64,000 bases of DNA from Prillingera fragicola (taxonomy: Eukaryota > Basidiomycota > Tremellomycetes > Trichosporonales > Trichosporonaceae), in contig BEDY01000004.1 of the NCBI GenBank assembly GCA_002335605.1, positions 62,001-126,000 of the forward strand. The letters run 5' to 3'. This document shows, one piece after another, positions 32,410-44,100 of the stretch. Numbering within the stretch: the stretch's first letter is position 1; every line of letters begins with the position of its first letter. A program made the translations under genes and the position numbers. The notes beneath the pieces are model-generated. The model saw nothing but the letters and a program-made list of their open reading frames with translations. It did not search any database and was not told the DNA's origin.

Positions 32410-35400
32410 TCAGAAAATACCACCCCCCTGGCGCGCGACCTTTGCACGCACCAGCGCAGCAATGTTGGAGGCCAAAAATTCGCCTGTGTCTGGACGCATG
32501 CGGACGATGCGGAGCAAGACCTCGGCCATACGATCGTTATCGTCGTTGATGCGCTCGCGTGTTGCGCCCATGCTCAAGTGGCGCAGGCCGAGGAGAGGGC
32601 TTGAGGTGCCGCTTGCCGAGCTGCCGACGGCTGCTGCAGCGCGGTCCTTGAGCTGCGGCGTGGGAAGGTCGAGGTACTGCCCGACCATGACAAGGTCACG
32701 ATAGCCATTGTCCTGTAGCTGAGCCATGGGTACGCCGTGCTCGACACCACCCTCGGCTGCGTTGAAAAAGCCGCGCAGTTGATGAAGCCACTTGAAGACG
32801 ACATCAACCTCGGGACCGCCAAGAGTCGTGCGCGCCGTGGGCTTGTCGGACAGTGGTGGAATGAGTAGTGAAATAAGTATGTCGACGACAGAGCGCCAGA
32901 CTTGGAGCATGACGGCGAGGCGCGTCTCCTTTGTAAAAGTGGCAGTAAAGATGGAGAACTAAAAGTAAGCAACGGCCTGGTGCATGACACTCACGTTTTC
33001 GTCAAGGTAGTCGTAAATAGGCGCAAGGGACATGTCAATCTCGGCATCGCTGAGCGCAACACGGCCCCTCTGGCGCTCCCGTAAGGGCTTCACCAGAGCA
33101 GCGACAGTTCGTAGACTGAGCTGACCCTTGAGGTATTCGCTCATGCGGTCAACAATCTCGCGGGTCATGTCGCCACAAGTACGCTCGAGCATTCGAGCTG
33201 CGGTGGTGAGGTGGTATGCCACATCGTGCTTCTCGCCACCCTCGGTACTTATGCGGAGATGCACAACACCGCGAGGAGACAGTGGCACGACAATGTCGCG
33301 GACAAGAACGTCCTCGAAGAGTGCGGGGTCCACCTTGAAAGTGCGGGCGCCAATGCAATCGTGCTTGCCGACCATTTGGCGGTCAAATACGGCGAGCTCG
33401 AGAGACTTGCTTGCACCTAGGCTGACCTCGAACGATTGCTCCCTGTAGAGTTAGAATATTTTACGGACATGGTTGCTTACCATTTGGGGTCCTCAGTTTC
33501 CAAGACTGTGCGTGACTTGAATAGACGCTCCCCAGTCTCCTTGTCCGTGACCGTGACGAGGGCATCGGCCGCCTTGGACGATCCACGGGTGAGGAGGTTC
33601 TCTCCCCTGAGCACCGTAATGGAATAGACCTGGCGAGCAGGACGCTCAGCATGGCTGGCCTTGCCCAGCTTGTGCTCGCGAACGATGCGAGCCGTCTCGT
33701 CGGCCTCCATTGCGTAACCGAGCTCCTCGAGGCAGGCTTGAGCAGCTATCATGTCGGTCACTTTGACGCACGCCGAGGCAGGCACCAGGAAGCCCTCCGC
33801 CCTGCGACGGTCGACGCGCTGCTCCAGCTTGTGGACAGCGTGCTTGCCCTTCGCAAACCACGCGCTGGCCTTGCCACTCATGGGGATAGACGCCAGGTGG
33901 TGCTCCTTCTGAGGTGAGGTCACGGAAGGAGTCATCTCTGCCATGAACAAGGAGTTGACAGCCGACGCATAGTAAGTCACGGCTATGGACGCCGTCTTGG
34001 ACAGGTCAATGAGGAACAAGGCGCGCTTGTAGTCGCTCAGAGGCAAGTCATAGACGACCTTGACCGACGCCCTGATAAAGTCGAACAGGTCGGCGACAGA
34101 CTGGCTGTTGCGTCCGTCGCCTTCAGGGATCCACGCGTCCATGCCAACGGTGCGCGAGACCCAGCGGTGAGTCTCGTGGACCTCGGTCTCGCGAAGCCAT
34201 GTCAAGACGTGAGGCTCAAAGAACGCGTCAAGGTCAAACCCGAGGTCCATCGTGGGGCACACGTCATGAGACAGGTCCAGCAAACGAGCCGTGACCTCGT
34301 AGAGGATAAAGACCTCGCTGGCAGCACTCCTGGCCGTCTCGAGGACCTGAAGCTCGGCCAGGAAGAGAGGCAGCTGCTTGCTAAGAATGATGCCAGCGGG
34401 GTTGAGCAGTGGCCCAAGGCCGCGGCCCCAAACCTTGAGCACATTCTTGATTTCCATCTCAAGCCACCCGGCGACCTTCTCAAAGCTCTCGACAACGGCA
34501 TCCTTGCCGCTCGGGCCGAGACGGGCACCGTATTGGTAAGAGTGGGCACCACCCATCATCCCTCCTGCCACAGTCACGTATTCCATGACGGCACCACCGC
34601 GAAGCTCGTCCGCAACACTATCGATGGCCTTTGCCGCAAACGACGACTCGAGGAAAAGCTCAGGTGCGGCGTTGAGAATGGAGATGACGGAAGATGGTGG
34701 CGGTGGCGGGATCTCACTGGTAGGGAAGATGCTGTGCAGGCTCGAGGCAAGTCGCGACATGAGTCGCTCATAAAGATCCTGGAGCACGGGAGGCATCTTG
34801 TCGGAAGCGGTGAAGGCGCCGGCAAAATCAGCAACAGCGCCACCCAGCTGCTGAGCACATGGAGCCTCATGGGGCGAGCCGTAGCTCTCCTCCCACTGCT
34901 GGACCAGTCTCGCGAGCTCGCGCTCCTGATCGGCACGGCTTTCAACCTCCCAGATCTCCTGGCATCGACCAAGCAGCTCGCGGCCTCGCTTGTCGCTGTC
35001 AGAGACCCGACGGCAGAGGCGAGCAAACACCGCATTCTTGCGAGGTGGTGTGAAGAAGAGGGCAGCGTCACCGGACTGACTCCACTCGACAGGCGATGCC
35101 GGAGCTGTGAGTTCCGGGAAGGCCACGATGAGGTCCCCAACCTTGCGAGACAGTGCTCCGTGGCGGTCGCGCTGGGCCTGTTCCATGTCGGACACTCGGG
35201 ACATTGACGTGAGATTCTTCTTCAGGTCATCCAGGTAGAGCTATTGTCAGCATTGAATGCTTTCGAGTGACCCACCTTCTCTAGTGAGCCATGGTACTGG
35301 TTGGCGTCCACATCCTTGGCCAGCTCTTCGTTCGAGAGACCCCATAACGTGCCCACTGCCTCGACGAGGTTTCCCAAGTCAGCTCCCGCTGCCAGGTATG

Positions 35401-36498
35401 AGGGGCTGGGCTTGCGGCGTGGACTTGATGGTATGCTGCCAGAGCTTGAGAGGACGGGACTGGCCGCAATTCCAAGACCGGCCCTTGCTGCGTGGGCGCT
35501 GGCCACAAGGTCTGGAGTGAACTTAGCCGACGGATCGGGGGAAGAGGGAGCGGCGTGAAGGTACACCTGGACCTCGGCACGAAGACGGAAGAGAAGGTCC
35601 TTGTCCTTGTCGTTACCCGAGCCAGTGAAATAAGACGAAGTGGGGAGAAAGTTGTACAGGAGAGTGAGGAAGCGAGTCTGGTGGGGTCGAACGGCCGACG
35701 AGGGAGGAAAGCAGGATGCGAAGGCTGAACTGTCAGATGGGTGCGACGGAGGTTACTCACTCTCAACAAGGGTAGGGATTTCCCGCAGGTTGGCCCCGCT
35801 TGCTGTCTTTGTGCCCTTCTTCTGCACCATGGTGAGCAGAGCGTTCACCGCCCGTTGCCATGCGGGGTCACCGCCTTCAACCGACAACACTGTCCAAAAG
35901 TCGAGGAGCAGCTCGCGGGGAAGCTTGAGCTCATCCTTGTGACGTCCCAAACGAATGCTGAGAGCCGACTTCTTGCGCTTTATCACTTGCGGAGGAGTGT
36001 CAAACTCGGACGGTAAAGTAATGTCGGGCGACCGGAAGGAGCCATACGTCATACGCGAGCCGGCACCAGCATTGCTGATCAGTGGGCTCGAGTTGAGGGC
36101 CGGCGACTGCGGTGGCGATGTAAAGGAGAACCTGGGGGTCGGCACTGCTAGACGCTGGTGCAGAGCCCTGTATGAGTTAGCCTTGTTCTCGCTCAGATCA
36201 CTCACGCTACACGCAGAGCATAGGTGTACGCAGCCTTGTCGAGCTCATCGGAATCGCCGCTGGAGCGGCGGCCACTTGCACTGCTTGATCCAGAGGCACC
36301 GCTGTTCTTTCGTGAGTCTGATGTGATCACGTGTGCTGGCTTGAGCGAAGTGTGGCCGCTGTTGGGAAAGGTGGTGTGGGAGGAGAGAGTGGAATGGCTC
36401 GCAGAATGCTTCAGTGGTCTTGACGAGGTCGTTGACGATGAGCTGCGGCTCTCCCCGCCTGGCCTTGACGAAACTGGGGGCAGCACAGTGGCCGTCAT
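32410..36498 (-). CDS. Munc13-like C2/MUN-domain protein (Ync13/Git1-like)
   Basis: Six exons (36498-36206, 36167-35761, 35724-35276, 35240-33482+1, 33442-32995, 32958-32410; the fourth ends at 33481) give 1301 residues. The first 270 residues are Ser/Pro-rich and disordered. A long helical MUN/MHD region fills most of exon 4, with PMDLGFDLDAFFEPHV at its centre. A C2 domain lies at about residues 918-1040 (VYSITVLRGENL and later GKHDCIGARTFKVDP), and a second helical MHD2-like region ends the protein. This order matches the fungal UNC13 relatives Ync13 and Git1 of S. pombe. Ync13 acts in vesicle trafficking and cell integrity at cytokinesis; Git1 acts in cAMP signalling. Which role applies here is open. 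ATG 36498 is the first in frame; open frame upstream has no Met. Confidence 0.85.
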
Positions 36499-38206
36499 TG
36501 CGAATGGGTGTGTAGTCGATGAGAAGAGCAGAGGTGTTACGTTTGTTTTGAATATAGGAGCGGGCCAAGTGTTGCTGTGCTGGTTCCCAGGCTGTTCGTT
36601 GGATCGTTGGGCAGGTGTGCTGATGGGCAGAGGTGGTGTTGAGTGATTCACACAGGATCTGGCGATCTCTTTGGCACGGCGCTATAGTAGTGTCTGTGGG
36701 TTCTGGCGGATCGCCTCTGTGCGCTGCGTGTGCGTGTGTGGGGTCGAGTCTGTGCACGCCTGTGCAAGTGCCGTCTGATGGTCAGTCGCTGTAGGGGTTT
36801 GAACCCTCGTCGTCGCTGGATCGTAAGGTGCCCTAGATGAATAAGCTTGAATGCCCGTCGAAGAGGGTTGGTCGTAACCCTCAAGAGGGCGAGCACCTGG
36901 CGCGATGGACAGGCCAGTAGACTGTGATGGTGAACACGACAAGTGGGGAAGTGGAACTGGCGATGACTACTCGTCAATATGTTCCAGTAGTAGCCAGCAG
37001 CTAACCAAGTCTGCTTCCAGCTCGGTCGCAGCAGCATGGCGAGCACCTCTGCCCCCCCCCCCCCAGAGATCCAGAGATCCGTCAGCGCGCGTTAGAGCCA
37101 TCTCGGCGCAGTGGCTTGCGGTCCTGGGCAAAATTGGCTCTGGCAACAACAACAATCAGGGTGAAGTGGACGAAAGACAAAGGGAAAATGGGACAAACGT
37201 CGGTTGCGGCACGGCACGGCCTACCACTACGCGTCAAACCCCGTACACCATCGTGGTGTATGGTAACTTGTTCGCCAGCCCTGCAAACCTAACCTCGGGA
37301 CTGTCGGAAGCACCCAGCTAGCCCCCACCATTGTGAATTGCAGGTGGAGAGTCGTCAATTGGAGATGCCCAAGTACAATTGAGCAAACAAAGACAAGGTT
37401 CATGGGCCCCACCACTAAACTCGCCCACCGGTTGAAGTGTTTCAAGGCCAAAATGCTCGACGCGTCTCAGGGAAGCGACCAACGTGAACGCCAGTCAATT
37501 CAGGCTCGTATGGTAGGCCAAACCATGCATCTCTCTACACCTCCTGCAGGCCTGCAGGTCGAGCCCGGCCGAGCGCTCACGGCAGGAACATCGGTACACC
37601 GGTCACTCTGCCGCCATGGCGTGCGTCACTGAATTGCTGACCTGGGCTGCCCTGCCAGTCACATACCCTCACGCGGACAGAGACGGAGCCTACACTCGAC
37701 CCCAACTGGCCAGCATGGCCAGGCATGCAGGGCTGGGAAAACGAGATCAACTTCCTAGTGATGGACAGTGCATTGGGCACGTCCAGGGTGTTTGGGGGCT
37801 CGGTTGAAGCAGATCATAGATCCTGTTGCACTTGCACTCCTGCACCAAACGGTTGCACATACAACGTGAAGGGCTTACGCGTTGGTGTGGTGACTCGGCC
37901 ACTCGGCAGTATTGCTGTTCTACTCTGTCCACTGTCCTGAGTCAGCGTGAATTAGGAAGGCCAAGCAACAGTGGCCCATGGCCTATGGATCGATGATCTG
38001 TGAGACCAACTTCAAGTACCAAGTGACGGCCCTGTCCAGGACATGACAGATAAGGGGCGAGGAAGGGCCGAAGAAGGTCGGAAAGCGAGGAACCGAGCAT
38101 GAACATTGTTTATGTGCCGCCGACAAGAATGCCGGAGTTAGCACAATTCTAGTATGCATGGCCCATGGGCCCCCCCCCGGCTCATCTATATGACTGCCTC
38201 TGGTGT
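36499..38206. other. 1.7-kb region without a supported gene
   Basis: It includes the Munc13-like gene's promoter. A run of 13 C lies at 37052-37064 and nine C at 38170-38178. GAGATCCAGAGATCC follows the first run. Open frames on both strands are short, overlap one another and show no family features. Confidence 0.5.
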
Positions 38207-38973
38207 CTAAAGTTTGCGATCCAGGAATGACTTGGGCGGCACATCTTCGGTGTTGAGGGGTCGCAGTGGCCTGCCTTGAGCTGCTTCCCAGTCGGCATCG
38301 TCCTCGACACGGCAGACATTGGCTCTGTGCCCCAGGGACTGACTTGACCACACGCTGAAGTGGGCGTGTTGGTGGCCCACAGCGGATTGTAACCTGGTGG
38401 CACCTGCTCTACGCGCTCAACCACTGCTCCTCCGTTTTGGGCCTGATCGTATCGCACGTTCTCGACTGGACGTGCCACAGTGCCTGTGGCTGCAACTCCA
38501 CTGCGCTTATTAGCAACGCCACTTGCTGACACGTACCCTTTTCTAGAGGGCGCCACGGGTGGGGTGTATGGCGTGTACTTGGCCACGTCGTCGTCGTCGT
38601 CGACCACACAGTCGCTGGAGTCGCCAGGTTGCCTGTCACTGTTCGCATGAGGCGCTGAACGAGGACTTGCAGTGTCGTGTGGCGCTTCCGGCGTTGGCGG
38701 TTGACCCGTGATGTAGGCAGTGATCAACCAGCAGAATGACCCCCACGACTGCACCAGCCTGTCATTAGTCGTTGCACTGGCAGTATTACGCACAGCTATG
38801 CCGGCAAATGCACCCTTCTCAGTGACTTGCGACCAGCGGTCACTGCCGAAGGGCCATCGCCGGGTCTTGTGATGCTGCTTGGAGTTCAGTCGACTGTTGG
38901 CAGGACAACGCCTCGGTGTGTAGCGGTCCACCATGGACTTGGTGTTGCGACCTGTTTTGTTTTGGCAGCCCAT
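38207..38973 (-). CDS. Orphan four-exon gene, hypothetical protein
   Basis: Four exons on the minus strand (38973-38794, 38748-38537, 38500-38404, 38338-38207) keep frame and give 206 residues. The second intron (38501-38536) has a clear GTACGT donor, GCTAAT branch site and CAG acceptor; the first has GTGCGT and GACTAATGAC. The last intron is less certain. The protein has a basic N-terminus, a short hydrophobic stretch (WGSFCWLITAYITG, about residues 62-75), an Asp-rich DDDDD, a YTPYTPP segment, and a C-terminus with RVEDDADWEAAQGRPLRP that reads like real coding sequence. No known family is recognised. The gene model is inferred from splice signals alone, so I hold it at moderate confidence. 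Confidence 0.45.
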
Positions 38974-39466
38974 GGATTATTAGGGTTTTAGATTAGACAT
39001 ATTACACATAATATTAGATGTCAGTGCACACATGCTGTTGGATGTGCCATGCCTTCATGGTGTTGGGAATGAATATGAGCATGTCATATCGTAGGAGAGT
39101 GAGGAAGCTGTGACCGTGAACAAATGTGAATGTCGCCAAAAGCGAAGCCAGGAGGTCCCTCTGGCAGCATTGAGCACATTCCAGCGGCCATATCTTGTCC
39201 TGATGTGAACGATTGAATAAGTAAATATGGAAGTGTGCTCCGCTGAATGGGAATGCTGACAATGGTGACAACCCAGGATTGTCACTGCCAATTTCCACTT
39301 TGGGTGATGGAATCTCATGACTGTGGGGACCCCGCAAAACAGTTGTTCATAAATTTCCCGATACGGCAACTGATTCCCACTGATCATCAAGCAAGCGTCA
39401 CTCGTCGTTAGCAAAGCATTCCGATCTCTTGGACCTTGAGCATCCGTGTCTAGCCGCCAGAACACC
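38974..39466. other. Intergenic region, orphan gene / pirin
   Basis: AT-richer stretch of about 490 bases between the divergent orphan gene and pirin. It ends at the pirin TATA element. No further gene. Confidence 0.55.
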
Positions 39467-39474
39467 TATAAAAG
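39467..39474 (+). promoter_or_regulatory. TATA box of the pirin gene
   Basis: TATAAAAG, with flanks CACC and GAAC, lies 264 bases upstream of the pirin ATG. Transcription would be expected to begin roughly 30-100 bases downstream, which leaves a leader with a long frame open to the pirin ATG (see findings). Confidence 0.65.
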
Positions 39475-39730
39475 GAACAGGCCAACTTCGTTTCGAACTC
39501 CTCATCAACTTTTAAAACAACCAAACACAACTCGTGTGCTCCTACGCACCAACCTACTCCCAGCCACCATACCGGCTTACACCCGCTATCTGATTCTTTC
39601 GCTCGCCGTAGCGCTTGCAGCAACCATTTTCCGTTCAACTCTTACATCTACCACCCGTTCGGTTGCTCGCACTCTTCTCAGCCAGTCTCGGACCTTCTCA
39701 GCCTCGACCGCCACCTCCAACTCCAACGCC

Positions 39731-40576
39731 ATGTCTTCAGCAGTCAAGTTCCTCTACCGCCCCTCCGAAGAGCGCGGCATCGGCAACCACGGCTGGCTCC
39801 GCTCCTTCCACACCTTTAGCTTTGCCGACTACTACGACCCAAAGTTTGAGAACTTTGGCAACCTCCGTGTGATCAACGAGGACCGCGTCGGGGCCTCGAC
39901 TGGCTTCCCGACCCACGCCCACCGCGAGGCCGAGATCTTCTCCTACATTGTCTCGGGCGAGCTGGCCCACAAGGACAGCATGGGCAACGTCGAGTCGATG
40001 AAGCGTGGCGACGTCCAGATGACTTCTGGCGGCACCGGTATTCGTCACTCGGAGTACAACGACCGCAAGGACGTCGACGTCCACATCCTCCAGATCTGGG
40101 CCACCCCCACCGAGCGCAACCTCAAGCCCAAGTACTATGCCCGCCACTTTACCGATGAGGACAAGAAGGACAAGTGGGCTCACATTGTCGCCCCCACAAA
40201 CTTCCCCGGCGTCGAGGACACGCGCGAGGGCAAGGGTCCCACCCCCATCCACTCGAGTGTCAACTTCTTTGCCTCGCTCGTCTCCCCCGGCACCAAGCTT
40301 GACCACTCGCTTGTCGCCCGTGCCGCCGAGAAGCCCGGCAGCAACGGAAAGCTCGTCTACCTCCAGGTCGTCCAGACTACGGGCTTCAACCCCCGCTCGG
40401 CGCCCAAGGACGGCAAGGCCGGTAGCCTCGTAAAGGTCACCATGGGCGGACAGGAGGCTACCCTCGGCGAGGGTGATGGTCTCTTCATCTCGGGATCCAA
40501 TGTTGGTGACAACATTAGCGTCGAGAACATCTCGGACAAGGTCGGCGAGGTTGTCCTCTTTGAGATGGACGCTTAG
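39731..40576 (+). CDS. Pirin (cupin-family iron protein)
   Basis: Pirins are bicupin proteins; some are quercetin dioxygenases and the human one is a nuclear iron-dependent transcription cofactor. The intronless frame from ATG 39731 gives 281 residues. The N-terminal cupin shows the metal ligands in PTHAHREAEIFSYI (HxH) and GTGIRHSEYN (His and Glu), and typical pirin blocks NHGWLRSFHTFSFADYYDP, LRVINEDRV and LQIWATPTERNLKPKY. The C-terminal cupin includes GDGLFISG. Codon use is highly biased, suggesting good expression. The same frame is open for 95 codons upstream of the ATG and encodes a hydrophobic and presequence-like stretch, discussed in findings. Confidence 0.93.
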   Translation: MSSAVKFLYRPSEERGIGNHGWLRSFHTFSFADYYDPKFENFGNLRVINEDRVGASTGFPTHAHREAEIFSYIVSGELAHKDSMGNVESMKRGDVQMTSGGTGIRHSEYNDRKDVDVHILQIWATPTERNLKPKYYARHFTDEDKKDKWAHIVAPTNFPGVEDTREGKGPTPIHSSVNFFASLVSPGTKLDHSLVARAAEKPGSNGKLVYLQVVQTTGFNPRSAPKDGKAGSLVKVTMGGQEATLGEGDGLFISGSNVGDNISVENISDKVGEVVLFEMDA

Positions 40577-41171
40577 ATCCCTTCTTGGTTCAGTGATCGC
40601 GCCAGGCTCTAAGTTTGTGCATAGATCGTGGCCCAAGATTCATGATTCCAGGACGTGTACGATACGAACCATACATAGACACAAAACCCATGCAATGTAC
40701 AGCAGTTTCACATCAGTCTTCAGAAGCAGCAGTCTCAGCTCACAACTTGCCAGCTCATCGTCAGTGGCATCTCGCTCGCTCGTCAGTACAGCAGTGCAAC
40801 TTGAACTTGTCTCTAACCAGTTACATTCACAGATACCCTCTCGGAGCACGGGAACGAATAGTATCAGCCAGAGCGCTGCTCTGGGTGAGAGTGGGTATGA
40901 AGATGGAGAATCACAGTGCGCAAAAGGTCCATAGTGCAGTCGTTTCTATGCAAGGCCAGCCGATAAGACGGAAGCATGCTTGGGGGTGGGAATGAAAAGT
41001 GTCACGTAAACGAGGTCGTGTCAACGCGCGCCAAGGGGTCGCGTGAAGTGGAGAGGGGGTTAAGGACCTGAATGATCGTGGATCGTGGCTCGTTATGTCA
41101 AGTGGAGATGTTTTTGTTGTAGTTGTGAGGGTGGATAGGGGCAGGGAGTCGGGCTCAACAGTATCAAGCGC
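40577..41171. other. Intergenic, convergent 3' ends
   Basis: About 595 bases between the stops of pirin and FKS1. Nothing beyond 3' UTR sequence is seen. Confidence 0.6.
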
Positions 41172-44100
41172 TTAAATGACGCCGTTGAAAGGGGGCGACG
41201 TGGGCGTCCACTTGAGCACCAACTTGAAGATGACGGGCACAACGATGAGGGCCACGAAACAGGCCTGGACGAGGAAGTACACAATAGTGTACTTGGCCAC
41301 GATACGGCGACGGGTGCTGCGCTGGCGCAGCGAGTAGATGGGCGGGCGGATCTGCTGGCTGGGCGAGAGCCAGAAGAGCATGGTGGCGTGCAGGCGGTCA
41401 AAGAAGGGAATGAGCATGGGGAAACTCAGCAGGAACAAGAGCATGTGGCACGCAATAAAGTCTGCCGAGTAGAGACCCATCTCAATAGTCTTGACAATGA
41501 ACTCGCGAGCGGGCTGGCTCAGGACGTGAGCACCGAGGCCACGGTTGAACCAAACACCAGTCCACCAGGCACTGTTGGTCTCGTCGTGCTTGAACTCGCG
41601 CGACAAGAAGACGGCGATGAGGACCTTGAAGATGGCACGCTGCACAGCAATGACGGCAATGATACCCATGACACAGTGCGAGGCGTTCCAGAGCTCAAGG
41701 TACCAGAAGAACTCGAAGAAGGCAACCATGCCGACAACGGCGCCAAAGTGGGCAATAGCAGCCATGGTAGGACCAAACGAGTTGGTGCAACCGTTGAGGC
41801 AGGGACCGACGAAGAGTGACACCAGGAACAAGACGAGGAGGAAGGCCATGTTCCAGACAATGGGGCCAATGGCGATGATCGCGATACGGAGGAGGGCCGG
41901 GATCGTGACACCGTTCTCGGGGAACGACTTGATGAACAGGTAGCAGATGACCATGACGACGGCGAGACAGATGGGACCAAGAATCTCGCCAATGAGGACA
42001 GCCTTCAGGGGCGCGCGGGGCACGTCACTCGACAGCTTCTCCGAGGGGAGACCCAGACGCTTGCGCTTGAAACCAGTGATACGGGTACGCGACAGGCGGC
42101 AGTAGCCGACCCACGAGTTGGCGTGAGTGCGCGAGTTACCACGCGACATCCAGCGAAGGAACTCGCGGTAGTCGATGATGAAGTCGGCATATGAGAACTG
42201 GTGGGGGTTGAACAGGAAGGGAGCAATGCACAGACCGACGACAGTGATCCAGAAGTAGATCAGGTGAGGGACCCAAAGCGCGAGCGTGATGTAGAGCAGC
42301 AAGACGAGAGTACGAATACCAAGGTAGATTGAGGGACCGGCGAAACGCGAGTACAGGATGCTGAACGAGATGCGAGTCGTAGCGAAACCACGTCCGGTGG
42401 CAATGTAACGAGCACCGCCAAAGGTCAAGTTGTTGATGATCGAGTGCATGTAGATCTGCGTCGAGAAGACTTCGAAGACGGGCGAGAGCGACAGGAAGTG
42501 CTTGGCCAGACGAATGATCGCACGGCCAGTTCCACGCTCAGTGAGCTCCTGGACGAAGAGGGGCACGAAGGCGATCCAGAACACGATGAAGATCGAAATG
42601 ATACAGCGCTTGATCCACTTGAAGGCAGGCTGGAGGTTGTAGCAACCAGACTGGCCAGGAATCTTCTCGCCAAAGCTGTTGTACTTGCACACGGCGACCG
42701 ACGAGTTGAGGGTACCTAGGAACACGAGGGTGATCATGAACACCTGGACCGACATCATGACAAGAATGTTGTTGATGTGGAAACCGGGGTGGCCGTAGTA
42801 GAAGGTCAGGAAGCGGTCCATGGGGAGCTGAGTGCCCAGGTAGTAGTACTCGCGCGACAGCATCTGCTCGCCCATACCGGTACCAATCTTGGTCTGGAAG
42901 TTGAGAATGGTGCCGAAACCAAGGTCACGACCCTTTCCACACTGGTAGTACTCGGAGTGCTTGATACGTCCTCCACGCCCGAACGCGTTCATACCGGCGT
43001 AGATGTCTTCGTTGAGATGGAGACCCTTCTGAGCCTTGGAGACACCGCCACGGGTGTTCATGTAGATGGCGTTGAGGAAATCGGGGTGACCGTAGTGGAG
43101 CTTGCCACCGATGAACGAAAGAGAACGAGCAGCGAGGGTACCGAAAGTCTGTTCCTTGCCGGCGGCAATGTCACCGAGAATACCAATGTTCTCCGAGAAA
43201 ATGTACTCGCGAGCACCAACAATGGCGACGGGGAACTTCTTGAAGTCGCGGTGGCCCTGGGGAGCGTACGGCGACTGAGACGAAACCTGGAACTCCTCAA
43301 ACTCGCCAAGGACGTTGCGGATCTTGAGGCACTCCTCGAGGTAGTTGTCCTGGTTGGCATCGATGAGCTGGAGGTACTCTCCGCGGTAGAAGACAATGGC
43401 GTGGTTCTGGTTGTCCGACTTGCCGTCACCGAGAATGGGGTTACCAGGAAGCTCGATGCGGAACTTGGGGCGGCGACGACCGTTAGGGAGGATCTCAGAG
43501 TGACCGTCGACAAGAGCCGAGAAGATGCGAGCCTCGCCACCGTCCTTGCGAGGAGGCTCCTCGTCAAGGTAGGCAATCTGGAGGTCAGGGTAGGCACGGA
43601 GGAGGAACTCGGCGTTCTCGTGCTCCTCCTTGTTGAACTTGGAGTAGCGCTGCATCGAGACGACAAACTTGAACTTGCGGCGGGCCATGCGCTCGAGCTC
43701 GCGCTCAAGCTGGTCGGTGTTGCCGCCAAAGAGCTGAACGACCTCGGGGTTCTCAACACGGTAGAGGAGCTTGATAGCCTTGGAGTAGTTCATGAAACCG
43801 GAAACAGTGCGGTAGAGTGTCTGAGCGCGGAGCGAAGCCCAAATACGAGTACGGAGAGTGTACTCGGGGGCGGCCGACTTGAAACCAACAGTGTAGAAGG
43901 GAATGTCGTCGGCACGCTTGGCGTCCTCCTTCTCGTCGCCGGCGAAGGGGTTGGTCGGGTTATAGATCTGAGACTCCTCGGCGAGAATCTTGGTGTCCTT
44001 GACGAAGTTGTCCCACTCGACAGGGTGCAGCTGCTTGAGGTACTCGAGAAGAGTGACACGAGTGTTCTGATCCTCCTCGCGAATAATCTCACGAAGCGAA

